Notes under the pieces: generated by a model
Told to the model about the DNA's origin: nothing
Seen by the model: the letters and a program-made list of their open reading frames with translations, nothing else
The model's database searches: none
Position numbers and translations under genes: made by a program
Assembly (NCBI GenBank): GCA_016169945.1
Contig: JADLSH010000164.1
Location: forward strand, 372,001 to 436,000
DNA: 64,000 nucleotides
Direction: 5' to 3'
Source of the DNA: Trachythela sp. YZ-2020
Taxonomy: Eukaryota > Cnidaria > Anthozoa > Malacalcyonacea > Clavulariidae
Part shown: piece after piece, positions 13,201 to 27,007 of the stretch
How positions within the stretch are numbered: position 1 is the stretch's first letter
Layout: every line of letters begins with the position of its first letter

Positions 13201-16200
13201 ACGCCTACATCTACATACAAACAATAACAATTATTATACATTCAAACTTTATTCTCGTTCCTGATTGGTCAAAAAGACCCGGATAATTCTCAATATCCGG
13301 TAGTTCTCGCGTTATTTCTGCTGCTGACGTCATCAGCGTGCGATAATATATTTTTTGGATCGAACTTCGATCCAAAAAAGCTATTATTGCACGCTGTAGA
13401 GCCCAAGCCGCTGCGCGGTCGGCAGCTTGTATAAAGAGCCCGCGAAATTTGGAAAGGCAAAACAAAATGGCTTCTTGTAAATTTGCCTTTTTAAACGAAG
13501 AGAAAATGTACAAATTATTGTCAGAAAAAACAGTGTCAGTGACTGCACCAAAAAGGCGACGAAACAATACAAAACCATTTTCAACTTAATGTTAGCTGAT
13601 GTGTTTTTGCATCTTTCCCACCAGCCGCAAGCCTTGGCTTATTTGTCTGGTTTTCGCTTCGGCAGATAACAATTATCGCGGTCTGAATAATTCGTGATAT
13701 CATGCGATATCATGTTTTAGGCTTTTCAAAAAAATAATCACAATTTGTTTTGCGTAATAGATTTATTGTCACTGCAATATATAGTACAAACACATTCGCC
13801 TTTTCTAACTTTATGCATAAATACCGCTCTATTTTATTCCATTACATTTCATCTTATTTTCCCATCAATGGTTGTCAGTGGGTTATTATTAGAGCAATAA
13901 CAAATCTTATACGAGTCTATTTATCACCTATTATAGGTAAAATATGTACGCTTCTAGTCCCCGAGTACGAGGGAAGCGCGTGGAGAGGGTACTAATTCCG
14001 TCCGGCTATTTACAGCCTAGCATATATAGCGAATTTCAAAGTCATCAAAATCAGTATGCAATCGACGGTATCGTCCGCGAGTGAAATGGTGTCTAGCAAG
14101 CTCGTGATTGGCTAAGATGAAGATTTTGTCTTTCATTGTCGTCAGCAGTTCAACGTAAAAGCAGTTCAAAGTTTCATACAAATTAAAATTTTGTGGATAA
14201 AGTATTCAGAAAAAACTATAAAATAAAATTTTAATTAAGCAAAGAAAATGGCGACCAGTGAAAATATAGACCAGGAAGATATTGAAGATAAATGAAGAAG
14301 ATAAAGGACCAAAGAGGCTCGTAAACGAAGTGTCGGAGGGAAAAAAGACGAAAATTATTGCAGAAAGGCGGCAGCAATAAAGTAGCGAGAAGCGAGAGAA
14401 ATTATCTAACAAGCTAAAACAAAAAAGGCTTCAGATTTGAGGTCGCCTTGTATCGGCATGTGGTAAATAATGACAAACTAATACTTATGGTAATATATAT
14501 CTGACAACTTTTGATTTTGCTTTTGGCATTGAGATGCAATAAAGCGAGGGGTTACTGCATGCATGTATTTCTAGTATAATTGACACCCCAAAGGCAAAGA
14601 GCACACGTCAACATGCACTTCATATGTATAACTGCTACATTCCCGTAAATCACCCCACGAAAGGGCTACCACAAGGCCAAGTAATGTGCTTTTGTCTCCA
14701 AGTAGAACTGGAACTAGGAAATATTTGTATCGGCAAAATCGCCTATTCTGACAGTTTAATTGCCAATAGCAAGTTCTACTCAGGCGAGTGACACTCGACT
14801 GAGCTAGGTAAATACATATCACGACAGACCTTTTAGAATACAGGCGTTAATATTTTAATGTATGTCTTAACAATTACTGACCTGCAATTCCTGGTTCCAC
14901 TCGATAAACTTACTATATTCAATTGGATAAACAGCAAGCTTCGTATTTATAAACTCTTCAACATATCGACACTGCTCTTTTAAAAGAGATGACATTTCTT
15001 TTGGAATATCTGTGAATTGGAAAGACGTGGAAAGGTTCTTGTCGGGATCATTTGCTGCAGATTTGTCTTGAAGATCAATTCCATTCTTTTGAAGTACAAT
15101 AGCAGTAATTAAACACTCAACCAAGCGACAAAGAATTCCAACTTCATTAACTTTAAGATGTTGTTTCACATTATGAACAAGGCACACCAAGTTATTAAGT
15201 AAAACCAAGGTCTCTGGCATTCGTTCCCTCGGAAATTGTTTAGGGCTAAAATAATGCAGGAAAAAATCATCTATGAAATTGGTAAAATTACTGACAGAAA
15301 AAAATGTTTGTTAGAGTTTATTTGTTACAGGCATAAATTAAGTAATGCTGTGTGTATAACCTATAACTCGATTGTTAAGCTTCTACATGAAGAGAGAAAC
15401 CACACCGAATTTCACATGCTGGTAAGATTTGTAAAATTTCGCCAAAACTTTGGGTCGACTATAGATCTAACTGTACAAACAATAGTATATAGCCTTCAAT
15501 CCTTGAAGGCTTTTAAACAGTTTAATTAACAGGTACTTTTCTCATAATTTGAAGTGTTTCCTTCATAATCAACATCTGTTACATCTTCACACTCATGCAA
15601 TGCCTTGAGTTTATAGTGAAACCCCCAAACGTTCGCGGACTTAGACCAGAGAGCTTCTAGCCACATGTAATATAATTATATAGGCAATTTGACTCTATAC
15701 ACTTTCTATTCTCAGTGAAATGGTTACAAACAATCCCGGAAGAACGAAAATTCAAAATATTTAAATTAGTTTATGGCATGTCTGAGGATTAGTAAAGACC
15801 CTGGGGACTAAGATAATGCTTAAATTCAGCAAGCCGGTGAGTTATTGGGCATTTTATCGTATCGACTGGACGAGAACTCGCTCTCGCTTTTTAGGGTTTG
15901 ATCACCCACCTCCCCACAGCTGCAACGCACTCCAGCTCCTAGTCGTTCTCAGTGGTGGACACCTCGAAATATTGGGGATGCGAACTTAGGTTGCCAACAT
16001 ATAACCATCCTTTTGTTGCTGCAAATTTCAATTCTTAAAACCTTTTTGACTTAAATTTCATGCAAATTTACTTAAATTACAGCCTATCAAGCCTTTCGTG
16101 GTTGTGAAATCATTGATACAGCTTTGTTACACAGTGAATCAGCTATCAATCAAAGGCTTTGAGAAGTTATGGGGGGGGGGGGCGACCGCCCCCCTTCGCC

Positions 16201-19200
16201 CCCCCTAGTGTCCGCCACTGGTCGTTCTCCTACTCTATGCATGCCTTGGGCGAAAATCTCGCTGCAAAAATCGCCCCATGCAATCTTAATTCCCTTTCGC
16301 CCAGGGCATTGTTTGAACCCAGACCACTGCGTCTATTTAATAGATAATTACTGAGGCCAACGGCATTCTTGAATATATTGCAGCCAGCTGAGGCCGAAGG
16401 CCGAAGCTGGCTGCAATATATTCAAGAATGCCGTTTGACCTCAGTAATTATCTATTATAATTACTGACGTTAGTCAAACGTACTGTTCCTTCTCTTTACG
16501 ATCGCAGCGATTTTAGGCATCGACCCGAATCAAAAGTAATTGTTTTAGGTTCTAAGATTAGGGTGCTGCTTGTTGGACTGAATCACAATGAGCGAGCGTG
16601 TTGTTCTTTCAAATCCCACAAGCGCAAGCCAAGAAATTGCAGCATAAATACAACAGCTGAATATGCGCATGTTAGAGCAAACGCCTGCCTTGTATGAGGC
16701 GCCAAATGTAAAAAAATTATATACACATTTTTCGTGCCGTTTTTTTCATGGTTTGTAAAAAATTTCCTGGTATACCCTATTGTTTGCAAATAAGCATTAT
16801 AGCGCATGAGATTGTTTATAAATAATCATTTTCACAAAAACGTTTATTTGTAATAATCATTTCTACAAAACTGCTTATTTACAAATCATCATTTTTACAA
16901 AATTGCTTATTTATAAATAATCATTTTTACAAAATTGCTTATTTATAAATAATCATTTCTACAAAATTGCTTATTTATAAATAATCATTTTTACAAAATT
17001 GCTTATTTATAAATAATCATTTCTACAAAATTGCTTATTTATAAATAATCATTTTCACAAAAATTGCTTATTTACAAATAATCATTTTTATCACAGGCAG
17101 CATTGCTTTTATGCGCAACTTCAATGCGCAATGACAATCCAAATTCAAACTTCCGGGGGGGTGTTTCCCGCCATTCCGCGAACTGTTGTGTTTGAAAGGT
17201 CGATAGAAATTCATCAGAATTTACGCGGTTACGCTCGATTTATTTTTGAATAATGAACAATATAAACTCCGAAGAGTTGGGAAGAGTTGTTGCCAGTGCC
17301 ATTGCAAGTTATTTGCAACCCAATAGCCAAAGACAACGAAGAACTGAAGGCAATTCCACGGTCGACGACGTGCCGCAAAACACTAGTACTACATCGAGTG
17401 TTTCGCGGGGTCAGGTAAGAATAGTGAACTCAATTTGTTTACCAATTTGTAAACAAATTGAGTTCACTGGGTAAGAACTGCACAACGCTATATTTATAAT
17501 TCCCTATAAACCTTCTATTATATGACAATATACGCTATAAATTTACAATGGCATACAACTACAAGACCACAAGCACAAAAGGGCTTTGAGAGCAGACCTC
17601 ACAGGAGTAGAATGTGTGTGGGAATGGATGCTATTAAGGGCCATTCCAAAAATAATCCACACCCGCCTTGGATGAGTTCAATAAAATTTGAACCCCTAAG
17701 AAAAAAAGATCAAAGTGCCGACACGTACACCCCCTCAGAAATTGATAAATTTTTGCCTTTATACCCCTCAGAAAAAATGCAAAGATCAAAGGATCCCGAT
17801 GGACATAACTCCCCAGAAATGACTTTTTGAACCCCCTCAGAAATTCTCATCCATAGGGGGGGTGTGCCATATTTAATAAAACTCCATAACCTGATATAAA
17901 CATTTGATAACATTTGTGATAAATGCACCAAAGCCCCTTTAATAATCCACCAAGAGTAATAAATATATGCAGAAGTAGTTAAGCCAATGTACCCAATCTA
18001 TTTGACAGGCTGTAAACTCTGGTGAATGGTCCAGTGGATTGGATCAAAGTTCCACAAGTGCAGGGTTACCAGATCTTGATTGTGATTTCAGATTCTGCAT
18101 TACATATAATGTTATGATACTTCATTTAGGATAATTCAGTTTAAATTATTATCTAATGATCAATCACAATGAGTTTTTACCTAGAAAGGATAACCTTTAT
18201 TGAATTAATTATTGAAAGGGGCAGACTGGTCATGCAACCAAGCACTCTTGCATGGCTTGAGGCCCCAATAAGTTCAGGGGCTCAAAAAAGTTTTGAACTT
18301 TCTCAAAATAAATTGGAACTATTCTACAGTCTTGCAACACTAAGCCAGAATTGTCTTTCTTAACTGCGCATGGAGTTCACCAGAAGTGTTATGTAACAGC
18401 ACAGTTGGTCTTTTCACATATTGAACTAGGGCTTCCCTTATATATACCTCTACACCACTGATACATGGTCACGGCATGAACATATTCTCATCTTTAGGTA
18501 TGTAACCATTGACCAATGGTGCCAAAGCCATACTAGGGGGAGGGGCTGGGGGGATAACATTTTTATTTAGTTTAACTCTTCATAAAGGTAAATCCTATGC
18601 AATCTATACCATAGTTCAATGCCCCCTTCTTTAATAGGGGGGATAAAACCCCTTTCCAAACTATGTCTACTGCCAGAGGCTAAATATAGCTTTTAGAAAC
18701 CTGAATTTCAAATATTTTTGAGATGAGGAGCATTCCCTGGACTCCCTAGGAAGCTTGTGTTTTTGACACTCATATTTGTGCCCCCAATAAAATTGAGCGT
18801 GATACAGCGGCCCATGCCAAGATTGGAAATCAAAATTTAAAAAAAATGATGAGACTCAATGATATGAGTATCATAACATTATATGTAATGCAGAATCTGA
18901 AACCACAATCAAGATCTGGTAACCCTGCACTTGTGGAACTTTGATCCAATCCACTGGACCATTCACCAGAGTTTACAGCCTGTCAAATAGATTGGGTACA
19001 TTGGCTTAACTACTTCTGCATATATTTATTACTATTGGTTGATTATTAAAGGGGCTTTGTGGTGCATTTATCACAAATGTTATCAAATGTTTATATCAGG
19101 TTAAATATGGCACACCCCCTATGGATGACAATTTCTGTGGGATTTATGTCCATCGGGATCCATTGATCTTTGCATTTTTTCTGAGAGGTATAAAGGCAAA

Positions 19201-22200
19201 AATCTATCAATTTCTGAGGGGTGTACGTGTCGGCACTTTGATCTTTTTTTCTTAGGGGTTCAAATTTTATTGAACTCATCCAAGGCGGGTGTGGATTATT
19301 TTTGGAATGGCCCTTAATAGCATCCATTCCCACACACATTCTACTCCTGTGAGGTCTGTTCTCAAAGCCCTTTTGTGCTTGTGGTCTTGTAGTTGTATGC
19401 CATTGTAAATTTATAGCGTATATTGTCATATAATAGAAGGTTTATAGGGAATTATAAATATAGCGTTGCGCAGTTCTTACCCAGTGAACTCAATTTGTTT
19501 ACAAATTGGTAAACAAATTGAGTTCACTATTCTTACCTGACCCCGCGAAGCACTCGATGTAGTACTAGTGTTTTGCGGCACGTCGTCGACCGTGGAATTG
19601 CCTTCAGTTCTTCGTTGTCTTTGGCTATTGGGTTGCAAATAACTTGCAATGGCACTGGCAACAACTCTTCCCAACTCTTCGGAGTTTATATTGTTCATTA
19701 TTCAAAAATAAATCGAGCGTAACCGCGTAAATTCTGATGAATTTCTATCGACCTTTCAAACACAACAATTCGCGGAATGGCGGGAAACACCCCCCCGGAA
19801 GTTTGAATTTGGATTGTCATTGCGCATTGAAGTTGCGCATAAAAGCAAAGCTGCTTCTGTGATAAAAATGATTATTTGTAAATAAGCAATTTTTGTAAAA
19901 ATGATTATTTATAAATAAGCAATTTTGTAGAAATGATTATTTATAAATAAGCAATTTTGTAAAAATGATTATTTATAATACAATCAATATATATCATTAA
20001 ATATTTTTCATTGACGGCAGTTAAAAGGAATACACTGAAACAAGAAAATATATTTGTTAGTTTGAATAGATGCAATAAAAGCCTAAATATATGTCAATTA
20101 TAGAACAAAGCTCAGTGAGACATAGGCGTAAGCATAATCACTAAATTCAAATATAAAGAGTCGTTTATCACAATACAAGTAATTAAACATAAAAATCGTG
20201 ACTTATATGTACCGGAAAGAAGCATAATGATGATATGATCACATGATAATGACGCCAAGCGTTAAAGGCACCTATCAATACAATAAACTAATTAAAGTCA
20301 ATGACGTGATGTTTAAAGGAAACCTTCTAGAACAATATTTGTGAATATTATGCAGTCGAAATTCAACGAATATATATATCAATTAAGATATGATTTAACC
20401 AGAACAAATTGCAAGGTTTTGTACTCAATCATGCACGCTAAACAATAAATGAAATAACAATCAATAACATACCATGGATAAATTCATCAACAGCAAATTC
20501 TTTCACAGTTATTCAAAGAGACGGCGGTTAAAAGGAGAAGGAATACACTGAAACAAGAAAATATATTTTATTATAAATACACAATTGTTTGAATAACCAG
20601 ATGTAACTGAAAGCTTAAATATATGTCAATTATAGAAAAAGCTCAGTGAGACATAGGTAAGCATAATCACTAAATTCAAATATAAAGAGTCGTTTATCAC
20701 AATACAAGTAATTCAAACATAAAAAATCGTGGACTTATATAGTGTAGTGCACCGGAAATAGAAGCATATCTAATGATGACTACACTATATAAGTCCACGA
20801 TTTTTTATGTTTGAATTACTTGTATTGTGATAAACGACTCTTTATATTTGAATTTAGTGAGTTATGCTTACGCCTATGTCTCACTGAACGCTTTGTTCTA
20901 TAATTGACATATATTTAGGCTTTTTTTAGTTACATCTGGTTATTCAAACAGTATTGTTGTGCACTTATAATAAAATATATTTTCTTGTTTCAGTGTATTC
21001 CTTCCTCCTTTTAAGCCGCCGTCCAGTGTCCCAAGGGCTGGAGTCTCTTTTTGAGATAGCTGGCGAGGGGAAGGATTTGCTGTTGATGAGATGATTTATC
21101 CATGGTATGATATTTATTGATTGTTATTTCATTTATTGTTTAGCGTACATAGATTGGAGTACAAAACCTTGTAGTTTTGTTCTGGTTAAAGTCATATCTT
21201 AATTGATATATATTTGTATTCGTTGAGGTTTTTCGACACGCGAATATTCACAAATATTGTTCTAGAAGGTTTCCTTTAAACATCACGTCATTTGACTTTT
21301 AATTAGTTTATTGTATTGATAGGTGCCTTTAACGCTTGGCGTCATTATCATGTGATCATGTCATCATTAGATATGCTTCTATTTCCGGTGCACTACACTA
21401 TATAAGTCCACGATTTTTATGTTTGAATTACTTGTATTGTGATAAACGACTCTTTATATTTGAATTTAGTGAGTTATGCTTACGCCTATGTCTCACTGAA
21501 CGCTTTGTTCTATAATTGACATATCTTTAGGCTTTGTTTAGTTACATCTGGTTATTCAAACAGTCTTGTTGTGCACTTATAATAAAATATATTTTCTTGT
21601 TTCAGTGTATTCCTTCCTCCTTTTAAGCCGCCGTCCAGTGTCCCAAGGGCTGGAGTCTTTTTGAGATAGCTGGCGAGGGAAGGATTTGCTGTTGATGAGA
21701 TGATTTATCCATGGTATGATATTTATTGATTGTTATTTCATTTATTGTTTAGCGTACATAGATTGGAGTACAAAACCTTGTAGTTTTGTTCTGGTTAAAG
21801 TCATATCTTAATTGATATATATTTGTATTCGTTGAGGTTTTTCGACACGCGAATATTCACAAATATTGTTCTAGAAGGTTTCCTTTTAAACATCACGTCA
21901 TTTGACTTTTAATTAGTTTATTGTATTGATAGGTGCCTTTAACGCTTGGCGTCATTATCATGTGATCATATCATCATTAGATATGCTTCTATTTCCGGTG
22001 CACTACACTATATAAGTCCACGATTTTTTATGTTTGAATTACTTGTATTGTGATAAACGACTCTTTATATTTGAATTTAGTGAGTTATGCTTACGCCTAT
22101 GTCTCACTGAACGCTTTGTTCTATAATTGACATATATTTAGGCTTTTTTTAGTTACATCTGGTTATTCAAACAGTATTGTTGTGCACTTATAATAAAATA

Positions 22201-25200
22201 TATTTTCTTGTTTCAGTGTATTCCTTCCTCCTTTTAAGCCGCCGTCCAGTGTCCCAAGGGCTGGAGTCTCTTTTTGAGATAGCTGGCGAGGGGAAGGATT
22301 TGCTGTTGATGAGATGATTTATCCATGGTATGATATTTATTGATTGTTATTTATAAATAAGCAATTTTGTAAAAATGATGATTTGTAAATAAGCAGTTTT
22401 GTAGAAATGATTATTTATAAATAAGCAATTTTGTATAAGTGATTATTACAAATAAACGTTTTTGTGAAAATGATTATTTATAAACAATCTCATGCGCTAT
22501 AATGCTTATTTGCAAACAATAGGGTATACCAGGAAATTTTTTACAAACCATGAAAAAAACGGCACGAAAAATGTGCATATAATTTTTACATTTGGCGCCT
22601 CATAGCCTTGCGCGGCGACTCCAGACGAAAGTTATGACGCATCTTCATCAAAAACGGAAAAGCAACAGAACAGAGCAATGCAGAGATGCACTAATTGTAA
22701 GTGCAGAATTAATTAAACAGAATAAGACATGAATAAAAACTTTTTAATGTGTTTTGCGCATGTGCAGATGTTGGATAAAATACCACAAGCGCAAGGTAGA
22801 CTATTGCTGTATAAATTCAACAGATTGAAATGAGGGATTCAGTTTACCTTCAGGTGGCAAAGCTTGAGGCACCCGATGATAGGCACTTCTTCCTGACGAA
22901 CCGTCTGGTAGTGGTTGAGGGGTCTTGCTCGAAGAGAGCACTGCCATCTTAATGCGCCATGCTGGCAGCATTATTCTTAATAATGCTGTGAGCAGGCTGC
23001 ATTATTTTTAATATTGCTGTGTGCAGGCTGCAATATTTTTAATATTGCTGTGTGCAGGCTAGTGGTGGGCGATACTGCGAATATCGATTTCGATACGATA
23101 CCGAGTACTTTTTTATCGATACCACTGTTTCGATACTTTTTTTCGAGACCGATACTGGTCAGTAGACAAAGTACTTCATACACTAGTTAAATATGTTCGT
23201 ACCACAACGATTAATAATAGTCTTTATATTTAATTTAACATTTCTGCCATTTTCCAGCATGAAAAAGAAAAACCTGGAAAAAAAACCGCTGTGAAAAGCT
23301 GTTACTGCATGCTCGTTTGGCAAAGAACTAAACGAAGAACTTCATGTAACATTAAATATTAAACATAATCCGGTCACATGACAAGTATCGAAAACATCGA
23401 TATTTTAAAAAAGTATACGATACCATCTTTTGAATTGTGAATATCGAAAGTATCGATACTTTAGTAGTGGTATCGCCCACCACTAGTGCAGGCTGCATTA
23501 TTATTAATAATGCTGTGGCCAGCAAGCGCACTCTGCATTCACTGATATAATGCAGAGAGAGAACAATAGGTTATTATGACCGTCAGTAATTATATATTAC
23601 TAATGAAACTGACAGGTTATATTTATAAAGATAATACCTCAAGTGGGATAAGACTTGGTTGAACTCTTTAAACAATAATGCTAGGTATTCTACCTATAAA
23701 TATATAAAATAATATATATTATACATAGTGCTTTACAATATAGTTACAGCACAAAATTCACGCGACCTGTATATAAAATGTTGAATTAGCTATGCCTATA
23801 TAGATTGTACCCTCATCGGAGGGGTTATGCTTGTACATTAGGACTGAGAAAGTCTCTTTCTCTTTTATGTTTCATTTTTTAATGATATTTAGCTTGTTTT
23901 ACTTCTGTTCAGGGGCGTAGCGTGCGGGGGGATGTGGGGGTGTAACACTTCCCCAATTTTTAGTGAACGGTCGGTAAAACGCGGATTCGGTCGGTAATGT
24001 ACGGAGCCGTCGGTAAAACCATCGATATATAAATATATAATAAAAACATTAAAACATGAAGCTATATAAACGGAGGATATCGTATGTGTATAACTTTACG
24101 GGGGGGAACGACCACGTGTTCGTCGGTAAATATTAGACGTTACACCCCCCAGTCAAAATGGTCACGCTACGCCCCTGCTTCTGTTTATTAAAACAATTTA
24201 TTGCTAGAAAAACAATATGAAACGCGCAACGGTAGCTAAAAATAATAATTTTTCAAAGTTTGAAAAAGTAATAATAAGCCCTTGAATTATATATAACCTA
24301 ATAGAAAACATCAAGTGTAAGCTCCCTCCGGATTGTTTACTCTTTACATTGTTTACTCTTTACAAGTTAATGAGACAACACATTAAATTGGGTTGTTTTA
24401 CTATCCAACAAGTGGGAAAAGCCTGTCAACACCCACCAAAATTACCAGAAAATATTTCTGATCAAAGTTCAAAGTATGTCCAGACACGTGCAATACGAAT
24501 GCAATTTGCTCAGCCAATCTCTACCGCCAATCAGATTTCAATGACAATAGGCAAAGCGCGCTATATAACGTCAAGCGTGTCAATTTGCCGAATGTTTCAA
24601 CTGAATAAACACGAAATTTTGCAAGAATAAAAATTTACATATTAATATGCGAAGTGCTTTGGACGGTGTGAGAACTTAGGCGATTCGAATGCTAAATATG
24701 TCGATGCGAGACCTCTTTCGGCACAACAACAAGATTGATGCGAACGACGGGCAGCATGGCGAATAACGACGTGGTTTATCTACAATGCTTCCTGCCGGAA
24801 CGTGAAACAGCCTGTTGCAGACCAGTTTTGAGGTAAGCGAAAATATTTAACAATTATTTACCGAAGTCGAGGTGAATATTCACCGATAATCACCGAGACT
24901 GAGGTAAATAATTGTTTTAGTATAATTTCAGTAGTAAAATATGCATAAAGTTAAATACAACAACATGCGCTTCCGTTATGAATATAATTTACTTCCTTTT
25001 TAAATACGTAATGTCTACTAAAATACTCAGGAAGTTCGTTAAAACAACAAAGTCTATGGCCGAATGGCGCTGAAAATGCTTAAACTTTACAAGAAAGATC
25101 ATGCAGGATATAAGTCAAACAATTTAAAACGTTTAGGAAAAGTTAATTGTTGTCATGTTCATGTTAAATGTGAATTAACGTCCTTGGCAAGTGCAATTTG

Positions 25201-25502
25201 CCGCTCTTTGCTTGTCGCTCGTAAGTTTTAAATTTGTCAAACAAATTGTCAATAAATTAATTGCAAAGACATTTCTTATACCTTTAACCCCATATTTTGT
25301 TGCTAGTTTTGTGTTTTGTGGAACTGCATTATCCTTTATTTCTTTAATTTCATGGAGAGAAGTCACTACAAAACGACTTTGGGAAGCCATTTTGAAAGAA
25401 AAGCATTATTTACTACTCCGGCTAGTAAATAATGCCTCAGATTTACTGCTCAGCCAACCAATCAAAACACTTGAAAGGCATTATTTACTACTGAAATTAT
25501 AC

Positions 25503-25543
<41 letters not shown>

Positions 25544-25729
25544 GTGTAGGTTTAGGTCTACGAAACGCAAAGAGTGCTCGACAACATATAGTTAGAGCAA
25601 ATTATAGATTTTTGTTATCTTGTCTGCAATAGGTTGTTTCATCTGTAAAAGAATCATGATTCTTTTACAGATGAAACAGCCTGTTGCAGACAAGTTTTGA
25701 GTATATATATATATATATAAGTATGATAA

Positions 25730-25765
<36 letters not shown>

Positions 25766-26955
25766 TACAGTATATATATATATATGTATACAGGCTATAA
25801 CACGTACGAAGAAGCTGCGGCGTACATTCAATTACAGTTTGAAAACCTGAATAAAAGAAAAGGTCGCTTGAGCACTCTGGCCCCAAGACACTTCACGCAT
25901 GTCTGGATGCGCATGTGTCTGAGCATTGTACCACATGCGCTTGGTGAGAGCAAGAGTATGGTGTATAAATACGAAGTCACTCACATCTAGACTGCGTTAC
26001 AAGATTAGTGAATAGTAGACTATCCACTGGTTCAAATCTACCACATTTCTTTTCCTTGATCGTTTATCTTTCTTCGATTGGGGGTCAATTTGATATGGTT
26101 CAACCCGCCCTACAGCGCAAATGTAGCCAGTAATATTGGTCACATCTTTCTGAGAACGGTTGATGAATGCTTTCCCAGGAGCCACCCGCTGCACAAGATA
26201 TTCAACAGAAACACCCTTTTGCTACAGTTGCATGCCCAACATGGAGAGAATCATCTCATCAAAAAACCAATCCGTCCTCAGGAAAGGAACCCAGACTGAT
26301 CCAACAACTGCCGATTCATGCAAATGCCGCGATCCTTGCCCGGTCAAGGGGAAATGCCAGAAGAAAGGGGTTGTATACCAAGCCATTGTCACAAGAGAGG
26401 ACAATAACGAGGCAAACAGTTATGTCGGGTTAACGGAAGGTACGTTTAAGACAAGGTATGCAAACCACAAAACTTCATTTCAGCATAAGAAGTACAGAAA
26501 CGCGACTGAGCTCAGCAAGTTTGTCTGGACCCTTAAAGAAGCGGACGTGAACTTTTCCATCAAATGGAGAATTTTGAAGAGATGTAAGCCCTATTCCAAC
26601 GTCACAAAACACTGCAATTTATGCTTATATGAGAAATTTGTTCTTACTTGCCATCCGGAGCTATAAGCTCTCTTAACAGTAGAAACGAACTCGTATCGAC
26701 TTGCAGACACAGAAAGAAACATTTGTTGTGCAGTAAATAGCTGTAGATAAATTAAATTATAGGATACATAACACATCCACAGACATGACATCATACACAC
26801 TGACAACCCATGCACAATCAAACAATCAAACATCTCAAGCTTCACACGTATTAACATCAGACGCGACTTTGACCTGACGAGTGTAGTAGGCTCTCTAGCC
26901 TGCTATACGAAACAAATTTGTAGTCAATAAAGTTTTATGAAGTAACCCAAGTTTG

Positions 26956-27007
<52 letters not shown>

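Larger units (their letters stand above)
16693..22604. mobile_element. Large foldback element with mirror-image exon pairs
   Basis: The left arm (16693-18120) and right arm (18868-19978 plus 22350-22604) are inverted copies of each other, with termini TATGAGGCGCC and GGCGCCTCATA. The hexamer GCCTTG flanks both sides (16687-16692, 22605-22610) as a possible 6-bp target duplication. Each arm holds a 32-bp tandem array and the same two-exon gene start. The right arm is interrupted by a 610-bp satellite block. The superfamily was not recognised; no transposase was seen. Confidence 0.75.
25891..26940 (+). mobile_element. Penelope-like element, internally deleted
   Basis: 25891-26005 is a 5' block also found at 56378-56490. 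It is followed by the tail of the reverse transcriptase ([19 protein letters not shown]), the linker and the GIY-YIG domain, then a 3' tail with a hammerhead ribozyme (26866-26933) and CAATAAAGTTTTATG before a TA run. Most of the RT is missing. Confidence 0.8.

Noticed and set aside
16811..17085. 32-bp repeats resembling a CRISPR array
   Set aside because: There are no unique spacers; it is a contiguous tandem repeat in a eukaryotic transposon.
20781..22004. 610-bp units as metazoan retrozymes
   Set aside because: No CUGANGA/GAAA core pair at plausible spacing on either strand.
16456..23596. A larger element bounded by TAATTACTGACG and CGTCAGTAATTA
   Set aside because: The shared string is short and AT-rich, overlaps the stem-loop at 16339-16456, and the sequences just inside do not match as inverted repeats.
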